A DNA stretch of 64,000 nt from Hyphomonadaceae bacterium (lineage in GTDB: Bacteria > Pseudomonadota > Alphaproteobacteria > Caulobacterales > Aquidulcibacteraceae), in the NCBI GenBank assembly GCA_022841905.1, contig JALHQO010000004.1, positions 186,001 through 250,000 of the forward strand. The letters run 5' to 3'. The notes beneath the pieces were generated by a model. It ran no database searches and was not told where the DNA came from. It was given only the letters and a program-made list of their open reading frames with translations. Below are positions 46,924 through 56,078 of the stretch, piece by piece (position 1 is the first letter of the stretch; the number at the start of each line of letters is the position of its first letter). Made by a program: the position numbers and the translations under genes.

Positions 46924-47640
46924 ATGCTTGCGAAGAAGAAAGTTGTCGCGCGAGGCGCGAAGGCGGCGCCCAAGGCGGATGCGAAGTCCGTGCTTGCCGC
47001 GCTGAGGCGCGCGGGTTCGCCGAGCTACAAGGCCGACATGGCCGCGCGCTACGGCATCGTGACGAAAGCGCCCGTGTTCGGCGTGCCGGTGGCGAAGCTC
47101 CGCGCGATGGCCAAAAGCATCGGCTACGACCACGCGCTGGCGGCGGCGCTTTGGGCGAGGGGCATCCATGATGCACGCATGTTGGCGACGATGGTGGACG
47201 ATCCCGCGGACGTGACCACGGCGCAAATGGAGCGGTGGGTCAAGGACATGGACAATTGGGGCATCGTCGATACGGCGTGCTTCCACTATTGGGACCGCAC
47301 GCCGCACGCGCATAACCAGATCGAGAAGTGGGCCAAGGCGAAGCCTGAGTTCACGAAGCGCGCGGCGTTTGCGCTGCTGGCGAGTTGCGCCGTGCATAAG
47401 CAAGGCACGGACGAACAGTTTCTGCGCGGGCTTGAACTCATCGAGGCGCACGCCAACGACCCGCGCAACTTCGTAAGAAAAGCGGTGAATTGGGCGCTGC
47501 GCGCGATCGGCGGCAAAGCGAGCCCCAAGTTGCGGAGCGCGGCGCGTGAGTTAGCTGAGCAGCTCAGCACTTCGGAAGATGCAACGGAGCGATGGGTCGG
47601 ACGCGTTGCTATGAAGGCGTTCGATAAGGCCGGCAAATAG
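46924..47640 (+). CDS. DNA alkylation repair protein (AlkD-like)
   Basis: This 238-residue HEAT-like repeat protein has G-V-P-V-A-K-L-R-A-M-A-K, A-R-M-L-A-T-M-V-D-D-P, a central W-V-K-D-M-D-N-W-G-I-V-D-T-A-C-F and K-A-V-N-W-A-L-R-A-I-G. AlkD-type glycosylases excise alkylated purines. The W-D and related active-site residues look kept but were not aligned. The ATG at 46924 begins 1 base after the DUF1801 stop. The longer frame to 46885 overlaps that gene. Confidence 0.9.
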   Translation: MLAKKKVVARGAKAAPKADAKSVLAALRRAGSPSYKADMAARYGIVTKAPVFGVPVAKLRAMAKSIGYDHALAAALWARGIHDARMLATMVDDPADVTTAQMERWVKDMDNWGIVDTACFHYWDRTPHAHNQIEKWAKAKPEFTKRAAFALLASCAVHKQGTDEQFLRGLELIEAHANDPRNFVRKAVNWALRAIGGKASPKLRSAARELAEQLSTSEDATERWVGRVAMKAFDKAGK

Positions 47641-47650
47641 GGAGACGGGC

Positions 47651-48016
47651 ATGATCAAGAAAGTGGCGTTCACGATGCTGCACATGACTGACGTGCCGCG
47701 CGCGCGAAAATTCTACGAGGAGACGCTGGGCCTCCAAGTCGGCAGCCATGGCAGTCACGGCGACAATTGGTGGATCGAATACGATCTGCCGCAAGGCGGC
47801 TGCATCGGCCTTTCCAATTTCAGCAAGGAAACGCCCTCCGGCAAGGGCTCAACGCTGGCGCTGGAAGTCGAAGACCTCGACACGATCATCGCGCACCTGA
47901 GCGCAAATGGCGTCGCCATCAACGGCGACATCGTCCATGGCCCGCACTGCCGCATGGCTATGTGCCAAGATTCAGAAGGCAACCCGCTGCTGCTGCATCA
48001 GCTGGACGGCCAATAA
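47651..48016 (+). CDS. VOC-family (glyoxalase-like) protein
   Basis: This 121-residue vicinal-oxygen-chelate protein has two beta-alpha-beta-beta-beta modules: M-L-H-M-T-D-V-P-R-A-R-K-F-Y-E-E-T-L-G-L and A-L-E-V-E-D-L-D-T-I-I. The C-terminus reads C-Q-D-S-E-G-N-P-L-L-L-H. A metal-binding His/Glu set is plausible but the substrate is unknown. GGAG lies 6 bases before the ATG. It ends the plus-strand run that starts at the ArsR gene. Confidence 0.88.
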   Translation: MIKKVAFTMLHMTDVPRARKFYEETLGLQVGSHGSHGDNWWIEYDLPQGGCIGLSNFSKETPSGKGSTLALEVEDLDTIIAHLSANGVAINGDIVHGPHCRMAMCQDSEGNPLLLHQLDGQ

Positions 48017-48018
48017 TC

Positions 48019-49218
48019 CTAAGGCCGCATCGGCCGGCGTCCCGGCCTTCCGCTATTGCCCTCGATCGAGAATGCGATCGAGCGGATAATCGACATTTCC
48101 ATGCGGCAATTGGGATCGGAATCTGCTCGCCTGCGAACGCTCCATTGGGCTCGGTTGATCGCATCGACAAAGGCTTGCGATCCGACGATCGCGACGACCG
48201 TGGCGTCTACAAGCTCGCCCGCCTCGTTGATGCGCAGGCGTACCGAAGCCCCTGCCAGTTCGCCTCTCGCAGCGGCGCCGGAGGGAAATTCAATCTCGCG
48301 AAGGAAGGCGGTTTGGATCATGCAGCGAGGGCGCGCCGACGACGCAGGGGCCCCGATATCTTCCACCATCCCATCCGCATCGCCTTGTGCAACCGCAAAG
48401 TCGGGCAAGCGCATGCCATCGGATCGGACTTTCGAGCGCAGAACCGCACTCCATGCCAGCACTTGCGCATATGTTTGCTGCGCCAGAGTTATTTCGCCGG
48501 ATGGCAAGTCCTGAGCGGCGAGATCCTGCAGCAGGCGGCAAGCCTCGTAGAGCTGATGCAACGCGTCGGCCGTGTTGTCGGCGTCGAAGTGACTGCGATT
48601 TCCGTCGCTCAGTTCCGCTTGAATGATGGCGATCGCCTGGCCGAGCTTTGCACGCGCGCGGGCGAAAGCCTCTGGATAACGAGAGCCTTCGGCGAAGTTG
48701 TCAGCAATGCTCCAGGTGGTGAGAGCGAGATCGTAGCGTTGGTTGGTTTCGCTCCACAACGCGAGTTCGATAGCGGCGTCGGAAATCTCGGACGCCGGAA
48801 GTTGCGCGGTCTGGGCCGCATCCAAGGCTGCGTAGAGACGCGCAGAGGCGTCCGGGACCGCTTGCGCGAGTTCGATGCGGGCGACGAGCAAGTTGGCGAG
48901 CGTGGGCGAGAGCCCATTGCCGGGATATTGATGAGCCAAGGCGAGGGCGCGTTGTGCGGGCGCTAGAGCGCCTGATGCGTTGCCTCGCATGAGCCGTAAC
49001 GCGCCGAGATTAAATGCCAGCGCGCCAATGCGTGCATCATTCCCAGCCTCGGCTGCGGCAAGCGCTTCGGTGGCGCTTGTCTCCGCGCCAGCGAGATCGT
49101 CGCGCTCGAGGGCAGCCTGATAGGCGCGGTAGTGCGCCACGATGGGGCTTGGCGTCTGCGCGGAGGCCGAGGCAGCCAAAAAGCAAAATGCCGCTGCGAT
49201 GCCTATGATGCGCCTCAT
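48019..49218 (-). CDS. exported TPR-like protein with TonB-like C-terminal domain
   Basis: This 399-residue protein has a signal peptide cleaved near A-S-A-Q (residue 21). Helical repeats follow (Y-R-A-Y-Q-A-A-L-E, A-F-N-L-G-A-L-R-L, A-L-A-L-A-H-Q-Y-P-G), TPR-like. The last 90 residues resemble a TonB C-terminal fold (V-R-L-R-I-N-E-A-G-E-L-V-D-A-T-V-V). No precise family is recognised. The minus-strand frame is favoured over the equally long plus-strand frame because of its signal peptide and repeats. Confidence 0.75.
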   Translation of the reverse strand: MRRIIGIAAAFCFLAASASAQTPSPIVAHYRAYQAALERDDLAGAETSATEALAAAEAGNDARIGALAFNLGALRLMRGNASGALAPAQRALALAHQYPGNGLSPTLANLLVARIELAQAVPDASARLYAALDAAQTAQLPASEISDAAIELALWSETNQRYDLALTTWSIADNFAEGSRYPEAFARARAKLGQAIAIIQAELSDGNRSHFDADNTADALHQLYEACRLLQDLAAQDLPSGEITLAQQTYAQVLAWSAVLRSKVRSDGMRLPDFAVAQGDADGMVEDIGAPASSARPRCMIQTAFLREIEFPSGAAARGELAGASVRLRINEAGELVDATVVAIVGSQAFVDAINRAQWSVRRRADSDPNCRMEMSIIRSIAFSIEGNSGRPGRRPMRP

Positions 49219-49273
49219 GACTCCCCTCCGATGAGGCGAGCCTAAGCGATCTGCTCAACCGCGGCTAGAAGGC

Positions 49274-49480
49274 TTAATTCTCAGACGGCACGCGCGAGCG
49301 AAGGTTGTCGCTGCCGATGCCGGCGCCGTGGAATTCCGGCTGGCCGGGCAAGCCCGCTGTGTCGACCGCGGTCAGTTGCGTCGGCGGTTGCTGTTCCGGC
49401 GTGGCGCAGGCGGCGAGCGCGAGCGCGAGGAAGGTCAACACCACTAACGCGGCGAGGCCTGAAATGGCTTGGTTACCCAT
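49274..49480 (-). CDS. small lipoprotein
   Basis: This 68-residue protein has a hydrophobic signal and a lipobox L-A-L-A-A-C (Cys24), followed by a Pro/Gln/Thr-rich tail with L-P-G-Q-P-E-F-H-G. It has no recognised domain. The ribosome binding site is weak, and an 8-bp hairpin lies just upstream of it. Confidence 0.6.
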   Translation of the reverse strand: MGNQAISGLAALVVLTFLALALAACATPEQQPPTQLTAVDTAGLPGQPEFHGAGIGSDNLRSRVPSEN

Positions 49481-49489
49481 GGAGAATTG

Positions 49490-49511
49490 GCCCTGAAATC
49501 GAGTTCAGGGC
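49490..49511 (-). other. hairpin upstream of small lipoprotein gene
   Basis: GCCCTGAA/TTCAGGGC form 8 perfect pairs with a 6-base loop, ending 10 bases before the lipoprotein ATG and 28 bases after the stop of the next upstream gene. No T-run follows. It could be a weak terminator of that gene or a leader structure affecting lipoprotein translation. Confidence 0.4.
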
Positions 49512-49538
49512 GCAGTCTGCAATGAACGGGCCGTTTAC

Positions 49539-49994
49539 CTAGTTGGTCGCGAACAGCGATTCCGGCGCGCCATACTGCTGAGCCCAGCCGGCCCAAGCGA
49601 CGTCGGTGGGCCCAACAGCAGAGGCGACCACCGTCCACTGGCCGTTCTGTTGGCGTAGCAGCACATAGGTCGTGCCATCGCCGTCGAGCCCGCCGTCGGC
49701 GGCGCGTTGGGCGTACTGGGTTTGCGACCAGTCGATCGCCGCGCCTTCGGGCGTCCATGGCTGTGCCACCAGCCAACCCCATTCGCCATCGGTGCGGCTG
49801 ATGCTTGGGTGGAGCGCGACGGGTACGCCGATCGCCGTGCTGATTGCCGGGGCGGCGGCCAGGGCGAGCGGATCTGTCGTGGCTTCGGCGACCGAGCCTG
49901 GGCTGGAAGCGCCCGGTTCGCTTGGCGCGGACGGCGCCGGCGGCGTACAGGCGGCCAGAATGGTGAACGCCGCGAGTGCCAGCACACGACGCAT
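49539..49994 (-). CDS. lipoprotein of unknown function
   Basis: This 151-residue protein starts M-R-R-V-L-A-L-A-A-F-T-I-L-A-A-C, a lipobox with Cys16. A Pro/Ser/Ala linker and a domain with W-G-W-L-V-A-Q-P-W, W-S-Q-T-Q-Y and W-T-V-V-A-S-A follow. No family is recognised. It lies 2 bases downstream of the accC stop on the same strand. The longer frame to 50165 overlaps accC and is rejected. Confidence 0.72.
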   Translation of the reverse strand: MRRVLALAAFTILAACTPPAPSAPSEPGASSPGSVAEATTDPLALAAAPAISTAIGVPVALHPSISRTDGEWGWLVAQPWTPEGAAIDWSQTQYAQRAADGGLDGDGTTYVLLRQQNGQWTVVASAVGPTDVAWAGWAQQYGAPESLFATN

Positions 49995-49996
49995 GA

Positions 49997-51352
49997 TCAC
50001 GTCTCCGCTTCGGCTTTCGCCTTCAGGTTTTGTTCGAGCCAATGGATCGAATAGTCGCCGTTGATCACGTCCGGCTCGTTCATCAGGTCGCGGAAAAGCG
50101 GGATCGTGGTTTCGACGCCGGTGATGACCATTTCGCCCAGCGCGCGGCGCAGGCGCATCAGGCATTCGGCGCGGTCGCGGCCGTGGACGATGAGCTTGCC
50201 GATAAGCGAGTCATAGTTCGGCGGAATCGAGTAGCCAGCATAGATGGCGCTATCCAAGCGCACGCCCAGGCCACCGGGCGGATGGAAGCCGGTGATCTTT
50301 CCGGGTGATGGGCGGAAGGTGGCGGGGTCTTCGGCGTTGACGCGGCACTCGATGGCGTGGCCGTTGAACTTCACGTCCTTCTGCTTCACCGAAAGCGGCG
50401 CGCCGTCGGCGATGCGAATCTGCTCGCGCACGAGATCGATGCCGGTGATCATCTCGGTGACCGGGTGCTCGACTTGCAGGCGCGTGTTCATTTCGATGAA
50501 ATAGAACTCGCCGTCCTCGTAGAGGTACTCGACCGTACCAACGCCGAGATAGCCGAGTTTTTGAATGGCCTCCGCCGTGACGCGTCCGATCTTGGCGCGG
50601 TCTTCGGCGTTGAGCGCGGGTGACGGAGCTTCTTCCAAAACTTTCTGGTGGCGGCGTTGCAGCGAACAATCGCGCTCGCCCAAATGGATGACGTTGCCAT
50701 GACTGTCGGCGACGATCTGGATTTCGATGTGACGCGGGCGCGTTAGATACTTCTCCATATAAACTTCGTCGTTGCCGAACGCCGCTTTGGCTTCGGCACG
50801 CGCGGTGGAGAAGGCTTCGGTGACATCGTCTGCGGTGCGCGCGACTTTCATGCCGCGCCCGCCGCCGCCAGCAGCAGCCTTGATCAGCACCGGGTAGCCG
50901 ATCTTCTTGCCCCACTTCTTGGCGTCTTCCTCGGTCGCGATGCCGCCGTCGGAGCCAGGCACCACTGGCATGCCGGTGTCGATGGCCGCTTGCTTGGCTG
51001 CGATCTTGTCGCCCATCAGCCGGATGTGCTCGGCCGTGGGGCCGATGAAGGTCATGCCGTGTTGGGTGACGATTTCGGCGAATTTGGCGTTCTCGGAAAG
51101 AAAGCCGTAACCCGGATGGATCGCTTGTGCGCCGGTGATTTCGGCGGCGGCGATGATCGCTGGGATGTGCAGATAGCTTTTCTGCGCCGGCGGCGGGCCG
51201 ATGCAGACGCTTTCGTCGGCTAGGCGCACATGCATCGCGTCAGTGTCGGCGGTGGAATGCACCGCGACGGTGGAGATGCCCATCTCCTTGCACGCGCGGT
51301 GAATGCGCAGCGCAATTTCTCCGCGATTGGCGATGAGAACTTTTTCAAACAT
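49997..51352 (-). CDS. accC: acetyl-CoA carboxylase, biotin carboxylase subunit
   Basis: This 451-residue ATP-grasp enzyme carboxylates biotin on AccB, the first step of fatty acid synthesis. It begins [13 protein letters not shown], with [21 protein letters not shown] (ATP loop), [10 protein letters not shown] and [14 protein letters not shown]. Length is normal. accB lies immediately upstream. Confidence 0.97.
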   Translation of the reverse strand: MFEKVLIANRGEIALRIHRACKEMGISTVAVHSTADTDAMHVRLADESVCIGPPPAQKSYLHIPAIIAAAEITGAQAIHPGYGFLSENAKFAEIVTQHGMTFIGPTAEHIRLMGDKIAAKQAAIDTGMPVVPGSDGGIATEEDAKKWGKKIGYPVLIKAAAGGGGRGMKVARTADDVTEAFSTARAEAKAAFGNDEVYMEKYLTRPRHIEIQIVADSHGNVIHLGERDCSLQRRHQKVLEEAPSPALNAEDRAKIGRVTAEAIQKLGYLGVGTVEYLYEDGEFYFIEMNTRLQVEHPVTEMITGIDLVREQIRIADGAPLSVKQKDVKFNGHAIECRVNAEDPATFRPSPGKITGFHPPGGLGVRLDSAIYAGYSIPPNYDSLIGKLIVHGRDRAECLMRLRRALGEMVITGVETTIPLFRDLMNEPDVINGDYSIHWLEQNLKAKAEAET

Positions 51353-51355
51353 CGC

Positions 51356-51817
51356 CTATTCCAAAATCACCAGCGGCTCGCCGTATTCGACGGGCTGCGC
51401 GTCGGTCACCAGGATCGCGACGACTTTGCCGGCGCGCGGGGCGGGGATTGGATTGAAGGTCTTCATCGCTTCGACGACCAGCATGGTTTGCCCTGCGGCG
51501 ACCGTGTCGCCCGCCTTGATGAAGGCTGGCGCGCCAGGTTCGGGGGACAAATATGCGGTGCCAACCATCGGCGAAGGCACGGCGCCTGGATGTGCGGCGG
51601 CGTCAGCAGGTGCGGGCGCGGATGCAGCTGCGACTGGCGCCGGGGCTGCTTGAACGTAATGTGTCGCGGCAGGGGCGGCGGCGGCGGTGAGCGTCCGCGC
51701 GATGCGCAGGCGCAACTCACCGTGCTCGACTTCGATCTCCGACAAACCGGTGTCGTCCAGAATTTGTGCAAGCTCGCGCACAAGGGCCGGATCGATTGTC
51801 TGTTTCTTGTCGCTCAT
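51356..51817 (-). CDS. accB: acetyl-CoA carboxylase biotin carboxyl carrier protein
   Basis: This protein of about 153 residues has an N-terminal helical part, an Ala/Pro-rich linker and a biotinyl domain with V-E-A-M-K-T-F-N, the biotinylated Lys, and P-V-E-Y-G-E-P-L. The ATG at 51817 starts M-S-D-K-K-Q. An in-frame GTG at 51838 overlaps the aroQ stop and would add seven residues. It is co-transcribed with accC. Confidence 0.94.
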   Translation of the reverse strand: MSDKKQTIDPALVRELAQILDDTGLSEIEVEHGELRLRIARTLTAAAAPAATHYVQAAPAPVAAASAPAPADAAAHPGAVPSPMVGTAYLSPEPGAPAFIKAGDTVAAGQTMLVVEAMKTFNPIPAPRAGKVVAILVTDAQPVEYGEPLVILE

Positions 51818-51834
51818 CGCCTGCGGTTTCCTGC

Positions 51835-52290
51835 TCACGTCTGGCTTTCTTGTGCAATCAACGCGGCCGCTTCTACGGCCAGTAGGTATGAGGTCGCCCC
51901 AAAGCCGGCGATGACGCCCTTTGCGGCCTGGCCCACTAACGAAACGTGACGGAATTCCTCACGCGCAGCGGGGTTAGAGAGGTGGGTCTCGATCACCGGC
52001 ACGCCGATCGCCTTGATGGCGTCGTGCAAAGCGACCGAGGTATGAGTGTAGGCGCCGGCGTTTAAAACAATCGCGGCGGCTTTGTCTTTGGCCTCTTGCA
52101 GCCAATTGACCAGTTCGCCCTCGATGTTTGATTGCCTGAAAACGATGGTGCGGCCCAATTGCGCCGCTCGTGCGGCGCAGGCCTGCTCGATCTCGGCCAG
52201 GGTGACATGGCCGTAGATATGCGGCTCGCGCGTTCCCAATAGGTTCAGATTGGGACCGTTCAGCACGTAGATCGGTTTAGCGTCCGGCAT
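51835..52290 (-). CDS. aroQ: type II 3-dehydroquinate dehydratase
   Basis: This 151-residue enzyme of the shikimate pathway forms a dodecamer. It shows [14 protein letters not shown] (catalytic Tyr/Arg loop nearby), [24 protein letters not shown] and E-T-H-L-S-N-P. The ATG at 52290 begins M-P-D-A-K-P. The in-frame extension to 52536 runs antisense to thiS and is rejected. It leads the aroQ-accB-accC operon. Confidence 0.95.
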   Translation of the reverse strand: MPDAKPIYVLNGPNLNLLGTREPHIYGHVTLAEIEQACAARAAQLGRTIVFRQSNIEGELVNWLQEAKDKAAAIVLNAGAYTHTSVALHDAIKAIGVPVIETHLSNPAAREEFRHVSLVGQAAKGVIAGFGATSYLLAVEAAALIAQESQT

Positions 52291-52368
52291 CGTCCTCGGC
52301 ACGGGCGGGTGGGGGCTTCCGTTGAACCCCGGCTCAAGGGGCTCTAAGTCGGGCGGATAGGAAGGCCC

Positions 52369-52569
52369 ATGCGTCTGATCGTCAATGGAGAAACGCGCGA
52401 GGCGCCCGATTCGGCGACCCTCGCCGACCTGCTCGCCTCCCTGGGGATAGACGGGCGGCGGGTGGCGGTTGAGCGCAACCGCGAAATCGCGCCCAAGAGC
52501 CTGTGGTCGCAGATTGTTCTGGCTGACGGGGATCAACTGGAGATCGTGCAGTTCGTGGGGGGCGGGTGA
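52369..52569 (+). CDS. thiS: thiamine biosynthesis sulfur carrier protein ThiS
   Basis: This 66-residue ubiquitin-fold carrier passes sulfur to ThiG for thiazole formation. It shows [24 protein letters not shown] and the C-terminal F-V-G-G-G with the adenylated glycine end. Its TGA overlaps the GTG/ATG of the next gene. No TPP riboswitch is present in the 78-base leader. Confidence 0.93.
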   Translation: MRLIVNGETREAPDSATLADLLASLGIDGRRVAVERNREIAPKSLWSQIVLADGDQLEIVQFVGGG

Positions 52570-53195
52570 TGCGTACGTTTTTTTTGGCGGTGTTGACGCT
52601 CATCCTTGCCTTTGCGCCAACAGCTGATGCGCAGCGGGCGCGCGAGAACGGGTGGTCCGAGCGCGGCGTATTTGTGTTTGGCTCCTACTATTTCGATTTC
52701 TGGCGCGGCGTGTCCGCGCCTGCCGGGTCGCACATGGTTTCGACGCTCGTGGACTGTTCGACGGAGGAGTTCTATTGCCTGCGCGAACAATGGTTCAGCG
52801 TCGTGCTGCCAAAACGGTGCGCTCCCATTGAAGTCGGCGATGCATGGACAGTGGGCGCCACGACAACGCGCGTCGTTGCGCGTATCCCGCTCACCCGCGG
52901 TCCCCATGATATGGGAGACCCAGACCACGCCTTCGCGGTCGCCACGGACGGCTACAACACGGTCTTCTTCTACGATACCCAGCGTGGCGTAAGAGCGATT
53001 TATCAGGGCTGGCCATACCGCACGAGCGCCGAGGCGGATTTACAAGCAGAGCGCCACTCCTCCGAGATACCGCGCCGCGATGCGCGCGCACTTGCTGAGA
53101 AGGGCCGACTACTTGAAGCGGACAATGGCTTTAGCCCCCTCGCAATCGTTTCACCGGATGTTTTCGGCCCATGCTTGGAAGGCCGCTCTCAATGA
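52566..53195 (+). CDS. secreted protein of unknown function between thiS and thiG
   Basis: This protein of 208-209 residues has a signal peptide ([17 protein letters not shown], cleavage near A-D-A-Q). The mature part has conserved-looking [19 protein letters not shown] and [11 protein letters not shown]. The two Cys could form a disulfide. No family is recognised. It overlaps thiS by 4 bases and thiG by 4 bases, so it is part of the operon though it is exported, which is odd for thiazole synthesis. Confidence 0.8.
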   Translation: MMRTFFLAVLTLILAFAPTADAQRARENGWSERGVFVFGSYYFDFWRGVSAPAGSHMVSTLVDCSTEEFYCLREQWFSVVLPKRCAPIEVGDAWTVGATTTRVVARIPLTRGPHDMGDPDHAFAVATDGYNTVFFYDTQRGVRAIYQGWPYRTSAEADLQAERHSSEIPRRDARALAEKGRLLEADNGFSPLAIVSPDVFGPCLEGRSQ

Positions 53196-53962
53196 CCGAT
53201 ACACTGAATATCGCCGGCAAGGCCTACGCTTCTCGCCTCATCATCGGCACCGGCAAGTACAAATCTTACGCCGAAAACGCGGCTGCTCTGGAAGCGAGCG
53301 GCGCGGATATGGTCACGGTTGCGGTGCGGCGGGTGAATCTTTCCGATCCGACCAAAGAGCGTCTCACCGATCACATTGATCCGAAGAAGGTTACGTTCCT
53401 GCCTAACACGGCCGGCTGCTTCACCGCTGACGAAGCGCTGCGCACGCTGCGGCTCGCGCGCGAGGCGGGGGATTGGAAGCTGGTGAAGCTTGAGGTGCTG
53501 GCCGACCAGAAGACGCTCTATCCCGACATGGAAGAAACGCTCGCCGCCGCAAAAGTGCTCGTCGCCGAGGGCTTTCAGGTGATGGTCTATTGCAGCGACG
53601 ATCCCGTCTATGCGCGCAAGCTTGAGGACGCGGGCTGCGTCGCCATCATGCCGCTGGGTTCGCTGATCGGCTCCGGCCTCGGCGTGCAGAACCCGGTGAA
53701 TATCCGACTGATCGTCGAGCAATCACGCGTGCCGGTCATCGTGGACGCCGGCGTTGGCACAGCAAGCGATGCGGCGATCGCGATGGAACTCGGCGTCGAC
53801 GGCGTACTGATGAACACCGCCATCGCCGAGGCAAAAGACCCGATCCGCATGGCGCGCGCGATGAAGCACGCGGTGATTGCTGGGCGCGAAGCGTATCTGG
53901 CGGGGCGAATGGGGAAGAAGAAATACGCTGATCCCAGCTCGCCGCTGGGTGGGCTGATCTAG
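53192..53962 (+). CDS. thiG: thiazole synthase
   Basis: This 256-residue TIM-barrel enzyme forms the thiazole phosphate ring from DXP, ThiS-thiocarboxylate and dehydroglycine. It has [16 protein letters not shown] with the Schiff-base Lys near 95, [27 protein letters not shown] and V-L-M-N-T-A-I. The ATG at 53192 overlaps the upstream stop. thiE, thiO and thiC are not in the window. Confidence 0.96.
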   Translation: MTDTLNIAGKAYASRLIIGTGKYKSYAENAAALEASGADMVTVAVRRVNLSDPTKERLTDHIDPKKVTFLPNTAGCFTADEALRTLRLAREAGDWKLVKLEVLADQKTLYPDMEETLAAAKVLVAEGFQVMVYCSDDPVYARKLEDAGCVAIMPLGSLIGSGLGVQNPVNIRLIVEQSRVPVIVDAGVGTASDAAIAMELGVDGVLMNTAIAEAKDPIRMARAMKHAVIAGREAYLAGRMGKKKYADPSSPLGGLI

Positions 53963-54438
53963 GCCGCTTGCCCCGCTGCACGCTGTGCATCATCGAGGCG
54001 AACAAGTTCCACAAAACCGGCATCGCACTGCGCCGCCGAGACCTCCTCATCGGTGAATAGGTCGGTCGCGTCATTTAGGTCGGCGACGAGCATGACGTCT
54101 GTGCCTTGGCCGTCTCTGGAGTGGCGGTCTTTCAGCCAATACTCCACGATCCGGCACGCGGCGGCATCGCGGCACACCCAAACGGAGCGGCGGAGGAGAA
54201 AAAGATCCAGGCCTTCATGCAAGGCGCGGTAATGCGCGCGCAGCACATCGAGCTTGCCTTCGGTCAGATCGGATAGATCGGCGCCTTCATCGACAATGTA
54301 GAATGTGTCGGTGGCGGCCCAGTCTTGGCGCTCGCGGTGACGCGCGCCGAGTTCGCAAAGCTCGTTGAAGCTCACACGCGCTTGGAAGCGGACAACGTGC
54401 AACTTGAGCTCGCTGTTCTCGCTAATGACGATAGTCAA
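53959..54438 (-). CDS. hypothetical protein
   Basis: This protein of about 159 residues has mixed alpha/beta content with [25 protein letters not shown] and [10 protein letters not shown]. No family is recognised and there is no signal peptide. A TTG at 54438 with GGAGG 5 bases upstream is the best start, and an in-frame GTG at 54459 is the alternative. It converges on thiG with a 4-base overlap. Confidence 0.65.
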   Translation of the reverse strand: MTIVISENSELKLHVVRFQARVSFNELCELGARHRERQDWAATDTFYIVDEGADLSDLTEGKLDVLRAHYRALHEGLDLFLLRRSVWVCRDAAACRIVEYWLKDRHSRDGQGTDVMLVADLNDATDLFTDEEVSAAQCDAGFVELVRLDDAQRAAGQAA

Positions 54439-54499
54439 GGCCGCCTCCGTAGCAGACACATGGACAGAGAGCCGGAAACATTGCGTTAAGTAGCCGACG

Positions 54500-55993
54500 T
54501 TACCGAAGGCCGTGCTGTCCCAACCACCCCGCCAAATCCCCCAACGCCCGCTCCGCCATCGCCAGCTTCTTCGCGCGTCCGCGTTCTTCGCCTTTGAGCT
54601 TTTTGCCGTCGGCGCCATGCGTCGGCGCCTCGATCGGAGGGAAGAGGCCGAAGTTTACGTTCATCGGCTGAAACGAGCCTTTGCCGTCGGCGATGTGGCC
54701 GCCTGTGACATGCGCGAGCAGGGCGCCGAACGCCGTCGTGTGCGGCGGCGGTTCGAGCGGGCGGCCTAAGCGCTCGGCTGCCGCGAAGCGGCCAGCCAGC
54801 ATGCCCATCGCGGCGCTTTCAATGTAGCCTTCAACGCCGGTTACCTGTCCCGTAAAGCGCACGCGTGGTTGGGCGCGAAGGCGCAGCGTTGAATCCAGCA
54901 GCTTTGGCGAATTGAGGAACGTGTTGCGGTGAATGCCGCCGAGCCGGGCAAAGCGCGCGTTCTCAAGGCCGGGGATCATGCGGAAGATTTCCTCCTGCGC
55001 GCCGTATTTCAGCTTGGTCTGGAAGCCGACAATGTTGAACAGCGTGCCGAGCTTATTGTCCTGGCGCAGTTGCACCACAGCATAAGGCCGCTTGCCGACG
55101 CGTGGGTCCATCAGGCCGACTGGCTTCATCGGCCCGAAGCGCAATGTCTCCGGCCCACGCTCGGCCATCACTTCGATCGGCAAACAGCCTTCGAAATAGG
55201 GTGTGTTCTTTTCCCAATCCTTGAACTCAGTTTTGGCGCCCGCGTTCAGCGCGGCGATGAAGGCTTCGTATTGCGCCTGATCCATTGGGCAGTTGACGTA
55301 TGCGGCCTTGTCGCCGCCGGGGCCTTCTTTGTCGTAGCGCGATTGCTTCCAGGCGATGTCGAAATTGATCGAGTCCGCATGCACGATTGGCGCGATGGCG
55401 TCGAAGAAGGCGAGGCTGTCTTCGCCGGTGAGATTGCGGATGGAGTCGGCGAGCGCTGGCGACGTCAAAGGTCCCGTGGCGAATATAATGCTCTCGTCAT
55501 CCCGGCCGGAGGCGCGCAGCGCCGTAGAGCCGGGACCCAGGGGATCGTCGAGCATGGTGTTTGCCCCTGGGTCCCGGATCGCGCTCTGTGCGTCCGGGAT
55601 GACGGAGAGAAGTTGGTCGAGAGATTTGATTTCTTCGCGCGCGACAGTGATCAACGGATGCGCCGTCAGCGCTGTCGTCACCGCGTCGCTGAACACGTCG
55701 CGGTCTACTGCCAGCGCGCTCCCGGCCGGCACCTGCGCCGGTTCCGCGCTGGCCATGACCAACGAACCCAGGCGCCGCATTTCTTCGTGCAGCAAGCCCA
55801 CGGCGTTGCCCCGCCAGTCGTCGCTGCGGAACGAATTTGAGCAGACCAGTTCCGCGAATTTGTCCGTGTGGTGCGCGTCGGTTTTGACCACTGGGCGCAT
55901 TTCGTGGAGCACGGCGGGCACACCGGCGTTCGCCAATGCCCAGGCCGCTTCCGAACCGGCCAAACCGCCGCCGACAACGTGAACAGGTTTCAT
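54500..55993 (-). CDS. trmFO: methylenetetrahydrofolate-tRNA-(uracil-54)-methyltransferase TrmFO with in-frame palindromic insert
   Basis: This 497-residue flavoenzyme makes 5-methyluridine at tRNA position 54. It begins [15 protein letters not shown], with [27 protein letters not shown], and [12 protein letters not shown]. Residues about 130-166 have no counterpart in the family as I know it. They are encoded by the palindromic element at 55495-55604, and the frame is kept through it. Confidence 0.95.
   Translation of the reverse strand: MKPVHVVGGGLAGSEAAWALANAGVPAVLHEMRPVVKTDAHHTDKFAELVCSNSFRSDDWRGNAVGLLHEEMRRLGSLVMASAEPAQVPAGSALAVDRDVFSDAVTTALTAHPLITVAREEIKSLDQLLSVIPDAQSAIRDPGANTMLDDPLGPGSTALRASGRDDESIIFATGPLTSPALADSIRNLTGEDSLAFFDAIAPIVHADSINFDIAWKQSRYDKEGPGGDKAAYVNCPMDQAQYEAFIAALNAGAKTEFKDWEKNTPYFEGCLPIEVMAERGPETLRFGPMKPVGLMDPRVGKRPYAVVQLRQDNKLGTLFNIVGFQTKLKYGAQEEIFRMIPGLENARFARLGGIHRNTFLNSPKLLDSTLRLRAQPRVRFTGQVTGVEGYIESAAMGMLAGRFAAAERLGRPLEPPPHTTAFGALLAHVTGGHIADGKGSFQPMNVNFGLFPPIEAPTHGADGKKLKGEERGRAKKLAMAERALGDLAGWLGQHGLR
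55495..55604. repeat. 110-bp double-palindrome element inside trmFO
   Basis: The outer arms CGTCATCCCGG (55495-55505) and CCGGGATGACG (55594-55604) are a perfect 11-bp inverted repeat. The inner arms CCGGGACCCAGGGG (55530-55543) and CCCCTGGGTCCCGG (55564-55577) are a perfect 14-bp inverted repeat. The whole would fold as a cruciform or long hairpin. It is read through as an extra segment of TrmFO, between the D-Q-L-L-S and the D-E-S-I-I-F-A-T-G blocks. Confidence 0.85.
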
Positions 55994-56078
55994 AGGCGAT
56001 CACATGCCGCGCCCGGGCTTATGCTTCAAGTCTCGCGGTGCGAGCGATTCCCGGGCATAAGCGCCGCTAGGAGCAAGT

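Noticed and set aside
47767..48966. 399-residue plus-strand frame, as long as the minus-strand gene opposite
   Set aside because: It starts inside the VOC gene in another frame and lacks a signal or motif; the minus-strand frame has a signal peptide and repeats.
51230..51949. 239-residue plus-strand frame opposite accB and aroQ
   Set aside because: accB has the biotin motif and aroQ the dehydratase motifs, so this is a shadow.
52291..52368. Possible TPP riboswitch before thiS
   Set aside because: The 78-base leader lacks the conserved thi-box sequences and is too short.
54929..55840. 303-residue plus-strand frame over the trmFO insert
   Set aside because: It is antisense to trmFO and keeps no recognisable domain.
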